Shown one piece after another: positions 1-13,025 of a stretch of 64,000 nt of DNA; positions within the stretch are counted from its first letter, which is position 1; each line of letters starts with the position of its first letter. The notes beneath the pieces were generated by a model, which was given only the letters and a program-made list of their open reading frames with translations, had not been told where the DNA came from and made no database searches. Position numbers and translations under genes: made by a program. Source of the stretch: Ectocarpus siliculosus (lineage: Eukaryota > Sar > Phaeophyceae > Ectocarpales > Ectocarpaceae). The stretch covers positions 3,782,346 to 3,846,345 of the forward strand of contig FN649752.1 in the NCBI GenBank assembly GCA_000310025.1, in the 5' to 3' direction.

Positions 1-29
1 GGGGGGGGGGGGGGGGGGGGGGGGGGGGG
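1..29. other. Homopolymer G run at the window edge
   Basis: The window opens with 29 consecutive G. A pure run of this length at the very edge is more likely a sequencing or assembly artefact at a contig end than biology. The following bases (30-439) hold no exon I can support and would be intron of the gene that begins upstream. Confidence 0.6.
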
Positions 30-439
30 TACGCAGACAGATATACATGGTGGGTGTGCTGGACTTGACGCGCTAGGCTCTGCTTGCCTGCCCACGTCTC
101 ACTCTCTAAGTATTCAAGGACCTTGAGTAACTCCTTTGTGCAAAACGCTCTCGACAGTAGCCCGCGAGCGTGATAACATAGTGCACGCGCGGACACCCCA
201 AACACAAAAGGACGGCACAGTGGAAGCATGGCCAGAGTGTGCCGCCAGCGAATGCCTTTTGCCTCTCGCTCTTCACGTACGCTGCACGCACGCACGATTA
301 TCTATTGTGGCACACTCTTGGTGCATACTCCCTTCCGCGATGCTCCATGGATCACCTTGCAAACGAAACCGTAGCTAGCCGCCATCAGAGAGAAGAGAGC
401 ATCAAACCCAATCCCCCCGTGCCTAAAAACGTTCTGCAG

Positions 440-910
440 GTGGAAACCCTCGAGGCCGAGCTTCGATGCCTGGAACGCCGCGCTCCTCACAGCCGGAGAA
501 GAGCACCATCGACAGCCGCACACCACCGCCGCCGCTCCGCTTCCCCCCCCGGCCTCCCGCTGCCTGCTGGACGAGGACTACGCTCCGCGGTAGACCCTAG
601 TTTCTCGTGGCCGCAACCGCGGAGCCCCTCCACGGACGGGCTCCGTGTTTCGTCTGTGGGTGGCGAAGATTTCCGGTACAGCGGAAGTCGACGCTTGTGG
701 GCTGTGCGCGGGGCGGGTGGCGCGCGGCATGGGCAGGGCGACCTGGATGTGGGTTCGGATGGAGGAGGCCGGGGGGCGGGGGCGGCGGGGGTTGGGGCGG
801 AGGCGGCGGCGAACGAGGCCGCAGCGGAGGTGAGGCACGGCGCACATAGGGGGTCACACGTGGGGGAGAGGGGTGGGGGTGGAGGGAAGGAGGGAGAGGG
901 AGGGAGAGAC

Positions 911-968
<58 letters not shown>

Positions 969-3900
969 AGACCTGTCCCCCCTTCGAAACACTATGTCGG
1001 AACGTGTGTGGAGTGAGTTGAGCTCCAAGCCTCATTTCTGCGCCACGCGAGCGTGTCCAAGATGTGATCAGTGAATGAGTGAGAGAAATGAGAGATGAGT
1101 TTCTCATTGATGTTGTCATGGACTCTTCGCCGCGGACACAGCTTTTTCTCTTCCAGTAGCAAATAGGAGAAATAATCAGCCATTTTGTTTTTCTTAGTAC
1201 GTTTCGGCGCGACGAATTTTTTTCAACGAGCGCCTCTCCCTCGTATGCCTCCGCCTGTGTAAACACCCACCCAACCCGTGCAGATGGAAGAAGCGCTTCT
1301 CGACGTGGAGACGTTTGTTCTGCGACAGGGAATCGCTAGGGCGGTGGACGTGAGACGCCGGGAGGCTGCGGAGTCCCGGCAAGAGGTTTCGGCTGCGGCG
1401 GAGGAGGAGGCGGAGGCGGAGGCGGAGGCGGCGACCGAACGAGCGGTGAGATGCGGCGTTCCGTCCCGCGTGGTTTTACGGGGTTCGATTGGCTTGTTGC
1501 CGTTGCGTTAGGTGCGATAACGCGCCGCGTGGTCGTGCAGCGTAGAATTACCTCTACTCCCTGCTGGATGGAAGCCAGCTACTATAGCTCCCTTGGGTAA
1601 TCTGTGTAGACTGCATTTCTCCAACCACAAAAATGCCGTTTGTGACCTCGGCGTGTGCGTCCAAACAATCGGAACGGTGTACAATAGAGACGACGTCCAG
1701 CATCAACGCTACGACAATACACCTAGTCTAACGCACCATTCAAATTTCAAGGAGTTGTGAGGGGGGGGGGACGCGGGGTATTACTCGCTCTTGTTTCTGT
1801 TTTTTTTTGTGTCGTTTTCGAGTGCGCGGGGCCTTGCCTCAGGAGTGGCCATTCTGTTTTGTTATTGGTGTGTGTATTGAGGAAATTCCTGGGTTGTAAT
1901 TTACGTTGTTCAGTCGTCGTTAAACGAAACGATGTATTGGGGGGCGAGTGCCGCACCTCTTTTGCGAATTTCGTGACATCTCTCCGCACGGTGCGGGGGA
2001 ACTTCGGAACGCGTGCGCATTGATCTTGGGCGAAGTTTGTTCTGTGGCGGAATTATCGACCCGCATACAGTAATGTGAAGACAACAACAATACAGCACAC
2101 GGGGGGGTGGGGAGGGCGTGTGTTTGTGTCAGTCCACCCCGATCGATGCGTGTACGTGTACGTATGGCATCCAAGATTGGCCATCTACAGAAACTATTGC
2201 GTGTCATTTGCTTGGCATAAACTGCCGGTATCCGAAGTCAAAAAGTAGCGTGTGGTCCTGACGTGCCTCACGAAGGAATAAGGCACGCCCGTGACAGAGG
2301 TAATTGAATACCGCCCCTGTCTACTGAACGGTCGTTTATTGTTTCTTTGGCGCTTTCTCAGCGGGAGGCTCGATGGGAAGCTGAGAGGTCGTCGCTAGAG
2401 GCGCGCTTGGCCAATCTGGAAGAGGAGGGGGCAAGCGTGAGGCGAGAAGCAGACGAGCAGGCGGCAGAAGTGGAGGCTCTCAAGATTCAGGTAACGCTGC
2501 CCGTAGCTACGCGAGTTTGGTGAGGTCTATCTCCTATCTGTCTCTCCCTCTCCCTCTCCCTCTCCCTCTCTCTCTGTCTGCACGTGTTCAGCGAAGCGAG
2601 AGATTTTTGCTCCCGTATTTGGTGTTGCAAGTACGCAATGAATGTGCTGTAGCTTGTTTTAGTGTTTTATTCCCTTATTTACGTGCTCCTCTTTGCCCGG
2701 CACTGACGAAGCAGCGAGAGAACCTCGTCCGGCGCGTGGCGTCGGCGGAAGCGGAAGCAGCGCTGGCCCGCGCGGTGGCTGAGCGCTCTTCCGCCTCCTC
2801 CCCCTCCTCCTCCGCCGCGCCCTCGCAACAACAACAGCAGCGGCAGCAAGGAAGCGGGGGCGAGGATTCCAACGGCACCGCCGCCGTACCGCCGCCTTCC
2901 CCGTCTGCTCTCACCGCCGTCGCCGATGCCGTCCCCTCCGACCACCACGCGGCCGCCCTCCTGGCCGCAACGCTCGCGGGCGCCCGGTCGGACCTGGGGT
3001 CGGCGCGCTCCGACCTGGGCCTCGCCCGCGAAGAGCTGGACGCCCTCCGGCAGCGGCTGTCGGAAGAGGAGGGCCACAGGCAAGAGCTGGAGCGACAGTT
3101 CCGTGTGGAACGGGAGCGGAGGGAAAGCGAGGCGGTGTCGGGGGCTAGGGCGGCGGCCGCGGCCGCGGCCGCGGGCAGGGACGAGGTTAGTTTGTGTCTT
3201 GCGGGGGGGGGGGAGGTTGCAGACCTCGACCTGTCAGCAAGACGAAAGGAGGCGAGAAGTTTGGTGGAGTCATGAGTCGCGCCGTAGTGATCCGTCCGCG
3301 TTGTTGCGGTCTGTCTGTCTGGTGCACTGGCGTGGTGCTGTACGGAATATGTCCAACATTTATCGTTTCTTTAAGATTCGGAAGCAACGATACAACCATT
3401 CCAAGAACAGCAGCAGCAACACCGAGAAAGCAGGCTACGATATAACCATTCCAATAACAGCAGCACCGCAAGCTGCAGCATGACGATTCCAACAACCCCA
3501 CCACCAGCACTGCCTCACAGATCCACACACCAGCGCCACGATCCCCCCCCCTCCCCTCCCGTTCACCTCACTGAACTCCTCTCGGCTTTTCATACACTCA
3601 AAATCATCCGTTCCGAACATCATCCAGGCGGAAGGCAGGCTCGACGTCGCCCAGCGGACAGTCACCGCCCTGGAGCAGAAGTCGGGTGGGCTCGAGCAAA
3701 AGCTCGGGTCACTGGAAGAAGAGGCCGCGGCCGCGCGGCGCGCTCTTGCGTTGGCGGAGCGTGAGCGGGAGAGGCTGCAGGGGCAGAGGAGGGGGCTAGG
3801 GGAGGAGCTAGCCTCGGAGCGGAGGGCGGTCGCGGCGGCAGAGAGGCGGGCGGACAGGCTGGAGGAGCGGCAGGGTGGACTGGAGAAGGAGCTGGAGGCG

Positions 3901-6900
3901 GCGGTGGTGCGGGCGAGGAGGGGGGAGGAGAGCGCGAGGGAGCTAGACGACCGCTTGCAGGTTTGTTTAGCTGATGCAGCCTTTTTGGTGGTGGTTGTTG
4001 CTGTTGTTGCTGTTGTTGTTGCCGATGCAACCGGGTCTGGTCGGCTGTCGTTGCAGCGTTTAGTGTCCCGACGCATATCTCTCATCATATTTCCAGGTAC
4101 AGTGTTCGACTCCGAAGGGGGCTGTGCTTCTCCTTGGGCATGGCTGTGTTGGTCGGGGGCATTGCTCGTTGTCGGTATCCTCCTGGCCGTTGAAGCTACA
4201 GAACCACAAGACAGATCGCCCGTCGTGTAGTCGTTAGCGCTGTAACATGGTCCGGTCATGATAAACTTCCAGTGGAACAAATAGCACAACATGTCCTGAA
4301 TCACTTCCCTCGCCCCCCCCCCACCACACACACACACAGTTGGAGAGCCGGCGCAGACAGTCTGTGGACCGCGCGCTGCACGACGCGGAGGCCAAGCTCC
4401 GGGAGCTCAATCGCCGAGACGAGACCACCGCCGCACCGGTCGACGATCTCCGTCGCCTGGCGACAACAGCGGCTGCGGAGGAGAATGACGCCGTTGTTGT
4501 GGAACTACGGGGACAGGTGTCGAGGGCCAGGGAGCGGGCGGAGATCCTGGAGGAGCGCCTCGACGAGACGGCCAGGGTGAACCGCCGCCTGGAGAGGGAG
4601 GTGGCCGAGGCCGTGGAGCTAGGGGTGAGCAGGGAATGCCGGTTCCGTCGAAGCTGTAGCGGTCCGTGTTGTTGTGTACGAAATACGTAGTTTGAGAATC
4701 ACGTTGGATTTTGATGTCTTGGTTTCTTTTCCCCCAAAATCCTGAGCTATCTTGTGTGTTGTATGGGGTTTTAGGGCGCGCATTGTGTAGCTGGGGTTGT
4801 AGCTTGCTGCCGGCGGGTAGGGGAGAGACGAGAGAATGTCGGTTTTCGTGCTCGGAGGTAGGTTTTCGAAGCCTGGGTTGGTTGCTTTTGCCACCGCTAC
4901 TGGTGGCCTGCGGTCTTTCGACCCCCCTGCTCTCCGTCTACGTGGAGGCCCGTCCATCAGATAGTTGATCCGATCGAGAACCACTCGAAACCTTAACCTT
5001 TCGCCAGCCAGAGCGAGAGAGCGTGGGCCACCCTCTCGTGTCGTACGGAAATACTACAGTTGGTCGTACCGACATGGGGCTTCGAAGCCATGTCGATGCA
5101 TCAAAGGATGGCTGTTGCACACTGTTACACACTCCCCGAGCGGCGTGTGGATTGACAATAAATCAACGCTGGCCTATCCTGTCGTTACCAACGATGCAGC
5201 AATACCAAGTGCATGGGTTTTTAGTTTCTTACAGACATGCAACATTGCGACTCACGACGGAGTGAAACGTAGCCTTCTCTCTCAACCCAAGCAATCATGT
5301 CTGACGTATACTCCCAACAGAGTCCGAATATAGACCTGGAAAACTATTTGTAAACCCCTTCGTGTTTGCGATCCCCCCCCTTCCCCAAGGCCCGCGCGGA
5401 GGCCGAACTAGGAGCAGCTCTGGCGGGAGAGCGCCTGCGGCGGGACGGGGAGCTTACCGAGATTAAGTCCGTGGTGGACGAGATGATGACCCTCGACCCT
5501 TCCGCGAGCGGAGGAGGAGTGGCCGGCATCTCCGGAGATCTGTTCAGCCCTCCCCGGGGCGGGCAGCGCGGCGGTGGCCTCGTCGTCGATCGGAGGAGCA
5601 GCGGAAGGGGCAGCGGCGGTGCCGGGCACAGCGGCAACCTCGGGTACTACAACACCAGCTCCAGGACCCTGAGGGCAGAGGAAAGGTCGGCGAACGACAC
5701 GGCAGCTTTTCCGTACCCCGGAGTCGTGGTCGAACCGGGGTGGAGGTCTGCCCTGACCACCACCACCAACGACGGCGCCGTGGCGGCGGCTACCGCCCGG
5801 CTGGCCGAGGCCTGGTCCCTCCTCGAGTCGTCGGAGGCTGCGAGGAGGCGTCTCTCCGAGGAAGTCAAGGCGTGGGCGATCAGGACGGCTGGCCTGGAGG
5901 AGGCCCTCGCGGCAGCGGAGGCCACCGCGGAGGCGAGGGCGAGGGAGGCCAGGCTGCTGGCGGCTGGCTTGCAGGACGCGAGGGACGGGCTGGCCGTCGA
6001 GGAGGAAGCCCGCAGGGAGGCCGAGGGCCGCGCCGACGCGTTGAGGTGGCTACACCGCTGTGCAGGCTTGGACTGTGTGTTGTGTTCCGTGGGTGTGCAT
6101 GAGGCGTGAGCATGAAGTGACTTTTTGTTTCATGTCCTCCCCCAGAAATGGAGCACACGTACACATACGTACGTGTAACCACATCAAAAATATTATTTTT
6201 ACAAGGTTTGTTTGTTTTGTATCTCCACTTCAAATCAGCTCTCACTGCGTTTCTGCCGCTTACTCCAACCCGTGGTCACACTGAAGGGTTCCTCTCCCAG
6301 ACCACGAACGAAAGCGAGGGAAAAACTCTTTTTGCAAGAAAAGTTGGCTTACGTCGGGATTCGAATCCCTGACCCTGACCCTGACGGTCGAGGATGCGTG
6401 CTAGACTACCGGGGCGACCGTAACCGCATGCATGAAAACCAGAGAAGAATGGGGAAAGGAATAATATATATATGCATGCATGGCGTGTGTACGGCGGGGG
6501 GCAAGGGGGGTGGGGGGGGGACGCTGAAGGCAATGCACACGCCTCCGCCCCCCCCGCTCCGTCCGAAAAAGAAAAACTTGACGGAGAATTTATGCTTGCC
6601 GCCTTTTGTCATTTTGCCTCTCGTGCCCTCACACGCAACAACGTGTCCTGCCTGGTGTTTGGTGTTTTCTTGCACCGCTCCTAAAGGAACATGCTTCAGG
6701 CGGGAGGCGGGAGCGGAGGTGGCGTGTCCCCCGCCGGTGGCGGCGGTGGCGGTGACGTTGCGAGGAACTTGGCTGGGCAGGTGAAGGCGTTGCGATCTCG
6801 GGTGGAAGAGCTGCTGGAAAGAGCTAGGGACGCCGAGGTAAGGCGTTTTTTTTTCGCGTTTTTTCTCGCCAGGCGGCATTGACTACAAAGTAAATAGTAT

Positions 6901-7689
6901 GCTTAGACACAGTAGGCACCACTGAAAAAAATGGGAACTGAATCCTTTCGGGAAAATTCAGGCTCAATATTTGCCGGGTAGTTGATGTTGTACAACTTGT
7001 TCCACCCAGTGTTGTTTGTAAGACCAGGTGCTCTGTTCAGAACCTTGCACTCAAACCGACCACGAAGCATTGCATGTTTCAGTCGTTGTTGTCTTGCCCT
7101 ACAGAGAAAGTAGCAAGCGAGCCTCGGGCAGGACTACAGTAATTTCGATGCTCGCTCTCTCTTCCTCTGCGGTGTTTGTGTGAATTGCTCCTTCCTCTTC
7201 CTCTGGCAGGTGCGCGAGGTACTCGAGAAGCGAGGACGCAAGGCCGCTCAGCGCGCCCTCCGGGAGCTAACCTCCGGCAACGGCAACCACGACAGCAGCG
7301 TTCACACCAGCGGCATGGCCGCCGCCGCCGCCGCCGACACCACCACCAGCACCACCGCCTCCAGCCGTGGCCTCGGGGGCGGCGGCGGAAAGAGACGAGC
7401 GTTAAACCACCCGTACCGCAACAGCGCCTCCACGGCAGCTTCTTCTCGACGAACTCCTTTGGGAGGCGTGTCGGCCAACGATGCCGTTGCCCCGGCTAGG
7501 TTCGCCGGCGGCGGCGCGGGAGTAGCGGGGTTGGCGAGCTCCGGGGGCGGTGATGATGCCGGGCGAGGGGCTAGAGCAGTAGCGGACCCCGGGCCCGGTG
7601 ACCAGGGGGGAGACGGGGAAGGGGATGCGGTTTGGTTGAGAGAGGCGGAGGCGCTGCTTTCCCAGGGACACCAGGATTTGGGGTTTTAG
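440..7689 (+). CDS. Coiled-coil protein, 5' partial, nine exons
   Basis: I do not recognise a family. Nine exons join in one frame with GT/AG borders: 440-829, 1284-1445, 2362-2490, 2715-3185, 3628-3960, 4340-4624, 5390-6045, 6687-6837 and 7210-7689, with the stop TAG at 7687. That makes about 1,018 residues without the start, which must lie upstream because 440 follows a splice acceptor (ctgcag). Most exons are rich in Glu, Arg, Ala and Leu in heptad-like runs, typical of a long alpha-helical coiled coil. They are broken by Ser/Gln, Gly and Ala low-complexity linkers (exon 4, exon 7, last two exons). All but one of the introns are phase 0. A structural, centrosomal, flagellar or Golgi role would be typical of such proteins, but nothing here decides it. 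Introns carry microsatellites and a tRNA-like fragment. The 3' end converges on COX17. Confidence 0.8.
909..963. repeat. (GA)n microsatellite
   Basis: An almost pure GA dinucleotide run lies in the first visible intron of the coiled-coil gene. It generates spurious RERERE and SLSLSL reading frames. Confidence 0.95.
6353..6432 (-). repeat. tRNA-like sequence (possible tRNA-derived SINE or tRNA pseudogene)
   Basis: Read on the minus strand, this intronic stretch has an A-box-like block (TAGTCTAGCACG), a strong T-arm (GGGATTCGAATCCC) and ends that can pair as an acceptor stem (GGTTACG with CGTAAGCC, one bulge). The middle contains a threefold GGGTCA repeat and no clear anticodon arm. It therefore looks like a decayed tRNA or a SINE head rather than a working tRNA. 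Confidence 0.4.
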
Positions 7690-9289
7690 CGAGTGTAAGT
7701 GTAAGCAAGTGCGGTAGTTGATTTATGATAGGCAATGGGCCTTAGGCAATGCAGCTTGCCTCGGGCAACCGTTCTGGTCCTTAAGAGATATTCGGTGTCC
7801 TTTTCACGACGGTGTAGAGAGAGCGCAGACGAGAGTGTCTTACATAATCATGATTGTACTGGTATTTGGTTTAGGATGTGCACCGTTGTGGGGAGCGGGT
7901 ATTAGGACGACCTCAGGATTGTGTTCGTTGTATGGATAACAAGTTTGGGAGCAGTGGCGTGGGGGGTGGAAACGTGTATATTGGCCAAGTCAAGTGGCAA
8001 GGGATGTAGACAAGGTGTATGCATGTCAAGTAGCGAAGCGATTCATGTTCATGAGAAAAGCATTCTAGCCGCCAGCTAGGTGGGGACGAGAGATGAGATA
8101 CGACGCAGGCATGCAATTTTTTTTCCGCCGATCCCCGATGTGAGGGGCAGAAACTACCTATCAATCGCCCACACAGAGTGTGGACTTGACAACGAGACCA
8201 CAACACAATTCTGGTAGGCCTCTTTGTTGCCCAAGGGTCTGCAAAGGGTGTAGACAAGATCCTGTCTGTTCGGTTGTACGCGTGCAGGAACACGCAACAT
8301 GTAGCGGAAGGGCTTCGTATAATAGTCCTCAGAGCGAGCTAGCTTTCAACAGGAACCACGAACAGGTCGCTGGAGCGTTGCGTAGAAGGAGGGCAAAAAA
8401 CCGCCGTGCGGTCTCTTTACCAACACCCCACCCATCCTCTCCGGCACTTTCCTTGTCAAGGCATTTAATTCTCTTACGCATCTAAGGGTCCAAACAAGTT
8501 GTGGTACAAAGCAAATAGTTAATTTAAACAGAAAAACGTTCCGCGAAACGCGAGAAAAATAATACAAGTTCTTACAAAATGAAAGGGCACTGAGGGACGT
8601 GTCTTCTCGTCATGTCTCTATTATCAAGATGCAAGAGAGGGAACATCTTCTGAGAAACCTGTAGGGTAAAACGCTCGGGAGCCAGCCATGCCTGCTCACT
8701 ATCGTGCGGCCGCGTCTCTCTTCAAAAGGTAGTCGCACACCTGAGCACCACGCCTACTTGAGAAACCACAAAAAAGGGGTCTATTACAGAAGTCCCGGCA
8801 AAACAACCCTCTCTCTGCTTGAGCCAAGGCTACACAGCTTTCACGTCTCCTGGCTCTCTACATGTATGAGATGCGACATGGCCAACCAAGACACACAGGG
8901 TGGTTTGTTGCCCCCAACCTCCCCACGACACCCCCGACAGTAGACACAAACAAACCAAGAGCGTTTGGCGGAGGAACCGTATGGGTATTGCGAGAAAAAA
9001 GAGAAATGCAAAAGCAAACATGTGCTGTGCGGCCTTCCTTTTTTCGTTGTCTACCCCGGCTAGTGAGATTGCACCGGAGGATGTAAAAACCGATGTCCAG
9101 AATGAAGGGGACGACAAACCAAATCAAAGCTCTACTGAAGGGCGTTACAACGAATGAAACACATAGTAAAAGAATCGTCTTCGAAAGTCCAAACAAACAC
9201 GTTCGCCGATGGTACAGCCAGTATGCACAAGGACCAAATGACAAACATCGGCCGCAGCAGGCGCAAGCCTCTCCAGCGCTCGGTTCGTG
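7690..9289. other. Convergent intergenic region, no gene seen
   Basis: This stretch lies between the 3' ends of the coiled-coil gene (+) and COX17 (-). Both strands show only short frames without splice-consistent extension. It presumably holds the two 3' UTRs and terminators. I see no obvious repeat, RNA gene or polyadenylation landmark that I can defend. Confidence 0.6.
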
Positions 9290-12200
9290 CTATCGGATGT
9301 CAAAGCCTTCCGAACGCAGGCATTCCTTGTGCGCCTCGATGAAATTTTTGCACTCCTCTTCGCCGTTCATGATGACACAGTCGTCCCTAGCCTGCGGGCG
9401 GGGGTCGAGAACGAAAAAGACAAAATCAGCAAACAATAGCAACCAAAACAGACGTGAAAATATAAATATACCCAACTAGTGCTGCAAGCCACTGTTACTG
9501 TTGTAGTACATACGGTGCCGTAATTTTGCCAAGAAAAAAAGAGGGTGCATAGGCGCGATCGATTCTTAAGGCTCGATTGTACCACAACCAACAGGAAACA
9601 ACAAAAAACATGTGGGATGGAATGGTACACCGCGATCGGTGGGGGCCTCGGACGGATCAATTGGAGTCGTTGGATCTTCATGCGAGGAGGGGAGGCCGTG
9701 AACAAACACGGCCAGTCTCCCTGAATCTAGAAAATCATCATCATGAGTTCTTTCCTCACCGGCCCTCGACAACACACACAAACACACACGCACGCGTTCT
9801 TCCAATGTGCTTGCAACCCGGCACTTTCGACCCGCCAGACACGGGCGGGATACCATGGAATCGCCGGACGGCAACGCCAATTAAATCTCGCTAACATCCA
9901 CTTTTCACTCAACCGCTGCAGTAGTTCTGAGTCGACTAGTATCGACCGCGCTTTGCGGGCAACAAACGAAAAAAAGGGAATAGGTGAGGGAGTGCGTGGT
10001 CGCGTTTGCTCTCCACACATGTACATACGCACGTTGTCCTCGGTAGTCGCTGTGGCGAATTTTTCGGGTTTTCTATTTCCAGTTCAGGCATAATAATTCC
10101 AGGAATACATGTTGCATGCCAGCAATGCAGTGGGAATATGGAACCACAAAAAACGCCAACGAAAAAACAGCAAGCAGAGTAAATGCTGAGCCTCGGACGG
10201 ATCAATTGGAGTCGTTGGATCTTCATGCGAGGAGGTGAGGCCATGAACAAACATGGCCGGTCTCCCTGTAATCGAGAAAATCATCATCTTGAGTTCTTTC
10301 CTCACCGGCCAGCCAACCTATCTATCGCAACCAGACAAGGTCCACCAGTCACGGCAAACCAACAAAAACAATTGTCGAACAAACTCATCAGGCAACAATC
10401 ACGCCGCGACATCATATTCATCGCGCGAGCGTGGAAATTGTAACTCCCGCGTACTAGTACAGCAAGGGCCACATTGTGACATCACCATACTGTCCGGTAT
10501 GGCATGAAAACATTCCATTATCGCTTGACCGTCACGAAGCTGCTGTCTCGAGAAAAAAACGTGCAGCGAAAAATATGTGCTTCGTCCCTCGAATTTCGAC
10601 AGCCCAGCAGACAAAGCGCAACCACAACGAGAGAGACGATTTCGTCGGCAAATGCTCCGACAAAAAGGAGCGCCGGGGGTTATGTGTGGTACACGACAAG
10701 CCTCGGACGGATCAATTGGAGTCGTTGGATCTTCACTAGAGAGGGGCCACGACCCTTGCGAGCCGCACCCCTCCCCAACTCCAGAAGTTCATCATCTTGA
10801 GTTCTTTCCTCACAGGCTGGTATCGTAGAGTTGGCAAGCTTCCAAACAAAAAACACTTTCATGCTGGCAGACGACAAGACATGACGAAAAATGCGGTGCA
10901 CGCAGGTGCGACAAAAAAACATTCGCCGATGGCATGCACAATGGGTACTGAGCGGACAACACAACGGCTGTTAAGTTATTATGCAAAGATGCAGACAACA
11001 GGGCAGGCAGCCTTTTCAATATTTGTTGCGCTCAAAAACGAAGACCTTGGAAAGTTACCACAAACTCGCCCAACCGGCTGCGGTTTACGTGTCATGACTT
11101 GAGGTGTGCAAAAAACGAGGATGCGAAACTGAGGCTCAGTTCTCAAAGATTAAGTTTTTTTACCCCCACGATGTGTGTCGGGAAAAGGTTTTGATCGATC
11201 ACAGCCTCCTTGTCCACGCTACAAATCCCACCTGACAACACAAAACAAAAAGACTGCACTGAATGAGGGGGTCACATAATGTGCGCTCTTCATGACCGCC
11301 AAACGTGACGTGCAAGCCACGACATCTCCACAGCACACAATGACAACACAACATACTTTTTGTGTGTCAACGCAGCAGCGCGCGTTGCTGTTTATGAATG
11401 AGGGGGTGGAGGGGAAGCAAAAACTCGTGGGCTCTATTTTCAAGGCACACGGGACGGCAATCTAGCTGGTGTGTCCCAGGAGAGGCCACGGCATAACCAG
11501 GAACCCATGGATGTATGCTGCAAAGCTGACCTGAAAGCAAAAAAAAACTGAAAGTGGAGGCAAAGGGCTCAGTTCTCAAAGATTATTTTTTTGCTCCCAA
11601 CATGTGGTGTCGAGCAAGAGTTTTGATCCATCACAGCCCTGCCACGGATATACTGCATGTTATATCTCCAACTCAAGATACGACCGGCGCACCTCCGCCA
11701 TCCTTTTTTTGAACGGGGTTGAACCCTCCAACTTCTTGGAACGGGTCAATCACGGTCCGACTCGGTCCTTCCAACCGTGCGGCAGCCTCAAAGGGTCGTG
11801 CACTAAATATAAATACTACGTAAGGCCATGGAGAAACACCACGGCGACACACTTCAAACACGCGAAATACATCATGGCAAGGGAAGGTGAAGTGGTGAAA
11901 CCTGTGACCACCACCGCCGTGTAAGCAGACATGGGCCTTCGAGGAAATCGGCGAAACACGTCGCATTTCTGGCTGCAAGGGTCCGTTTGTGCACGCACGC
12001 GGCTTGGTGCCTACTAAAACGAGTTTCCGCCGAACATCGCTAACCAAACACTCAGCCCGCGTAACCTCTAAGGAATGCCACGTCAAGTGTCCGCGTAAGC
12101 CCTCCTCCAGGAAACTGCGACAGCAAGCGAGGGACGGAAATCGCAAAACGCCCGGAACTACTGCTGTGCAGTGTTCACATGATGTCAGCCATTTCAGCGG

Positions 12201-13025
12201 CTTTCAGATCTCTTGAAGGACGTCGCGGGTTGTATTCCAGAGGGTTTGGGTGGTTTGGCTCGGCCGAGGAGAAGGAGAATCCAGGTGGCCAACAAAACTC
12301 GTGGCACACCTCCTTCTCCGCATAACCTACACCGCTGTGGTTGTATGGGAAGGTATGCATAGTTGCATAAGAGAAAACAACAGGCGTGAGCGCTGCCGCG
12401 TGTCTGAATACGGAGGTTTCAGATACCAGAGACATGAGTGCGGCGGTTGTAGTCTACAGCAGCAGTTCCCTCTTTTGAACCTGCGCAACGAGCGCAAGAC
12501 CTGTGTTTCGATAACAATGATGGGATTGTGCACGATGCTGCTGCTGCTGCGAAATACCAAACGTTGCGTCAACTGTTGTCCTGAGGCTGTTCTATGCGTA
12601 GAACCATCAAGCCGTCCGCGCGTTGGGCACACACAAAGGCCTCGTGCACACCACACGATTTGACCACACTCAGCGGGCAAGAAAACACTGCACGCCAGAA
12701 ACGTCCCACCGCTTACATTTGCTCAACATCAAACAGGGGTTACTCAGCGCCCTCTGTCAGCAGAGAACCCTGGCCCAACAACAACTGCGTCAGCCTCACA
12801 ACAAACACTAGTTCGCGTTGGAAGAAAGCACAAAAGCCAGCTATCTGGGTGTCTTACTCATCCCGCCAAACGCACCGCTTTTGTGTCTGGACAGGAACAG
12901 CAAATCTTCTTGCCCGACTTGCCGACCTGCGGTGGCTTCGCAGTCCCTGAGACGGGCACCATGATCTGCGAAGGGCTGGGAGTAGCCCCTGGAGGCTCGG
13001 TTAGCTTCGAACCAGATGATCCCAT
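9290..13025 (-). CDS. COX17: COX17, mitochondrial copper chaperone for cytochrome c oxidase
   Basis: Two exons, 12876-13025 (50 codons, ATG at 13025) and 9290-9391 (33 codons plus TAG), join in phase 0 across GT/AG borders into an 83-residue protein. The copper site is the KICCSC motif (residues 40-45). The twin Cx9C pairs that form the coiled-coil-helix fold in the intermembrane space are intact: Cys45-x9-Cys55 and Cys64-x9-Cys74, ending [15 protein letters not shown] as in animal and yeast Cox17. The family delivers Cu(I) to Sco1 and Cox11 for complex IV assembly. The N-terminal 39 residues are Pro/Ser-rich and longer than in animals. The single intron is about 3.5 kb, long for this window, and contains two families of direct repeats. 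The gene is divergent from the RbgA GTPase gene with 215 bp between start codons. Confidence 0.95.
9645..10816. repeat. Three direct copies of a ~120-bp repeat in the COX17 intron
   Basis: Copies lie at 9645-9764, 10190-10310 and 10700-10816. Each starts with a near-identical block (gcctcggacggatcaattgg and onward) and ends with a shared block (gagttctttcctcac). Copies 1 and 2 contain a 20-nt perfect hairpin (9694-9713 and 10239-10258) whose stem differs at both sides of one base pair. Copy 3 has a different stem at that spot (GAGGGG with CCCCTC). The spacers between copies (about 425 and 390 bp) are not alike. The unit could be a small mobile element, a structured RNA or duplicated exon debris. 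Confidence 0.85.
11130..11650. repeat. Pair of ~85-bp direct repeats in the COX17 intron
   Basis: 11130-11215 and 11567-11650 share the opening block ctcagttctcaaagatta, a T-run, a tgtgtcg/ggtgtcg block and a closing ttttgatc-atcacagcc block. Between them are two shorter related pieces (atgaatgagggggt-type) near 11260 and 11395. I see no coding capacity. The rest of the intron to 12875 holds nothing I recognise. Confidence 0.7.

Noticed and set aside
487-1266. Minus-strand frame with long Ser-Leu runs
   Set aside because: It is a translation of the (GA)n microsatellite and antisense to a coiled-coil exon.
9645-10816. CRISPR-like array
   Set aside because: Only three long, diverged repeats with spacers of about 400 bp in a eukaryotic intron.
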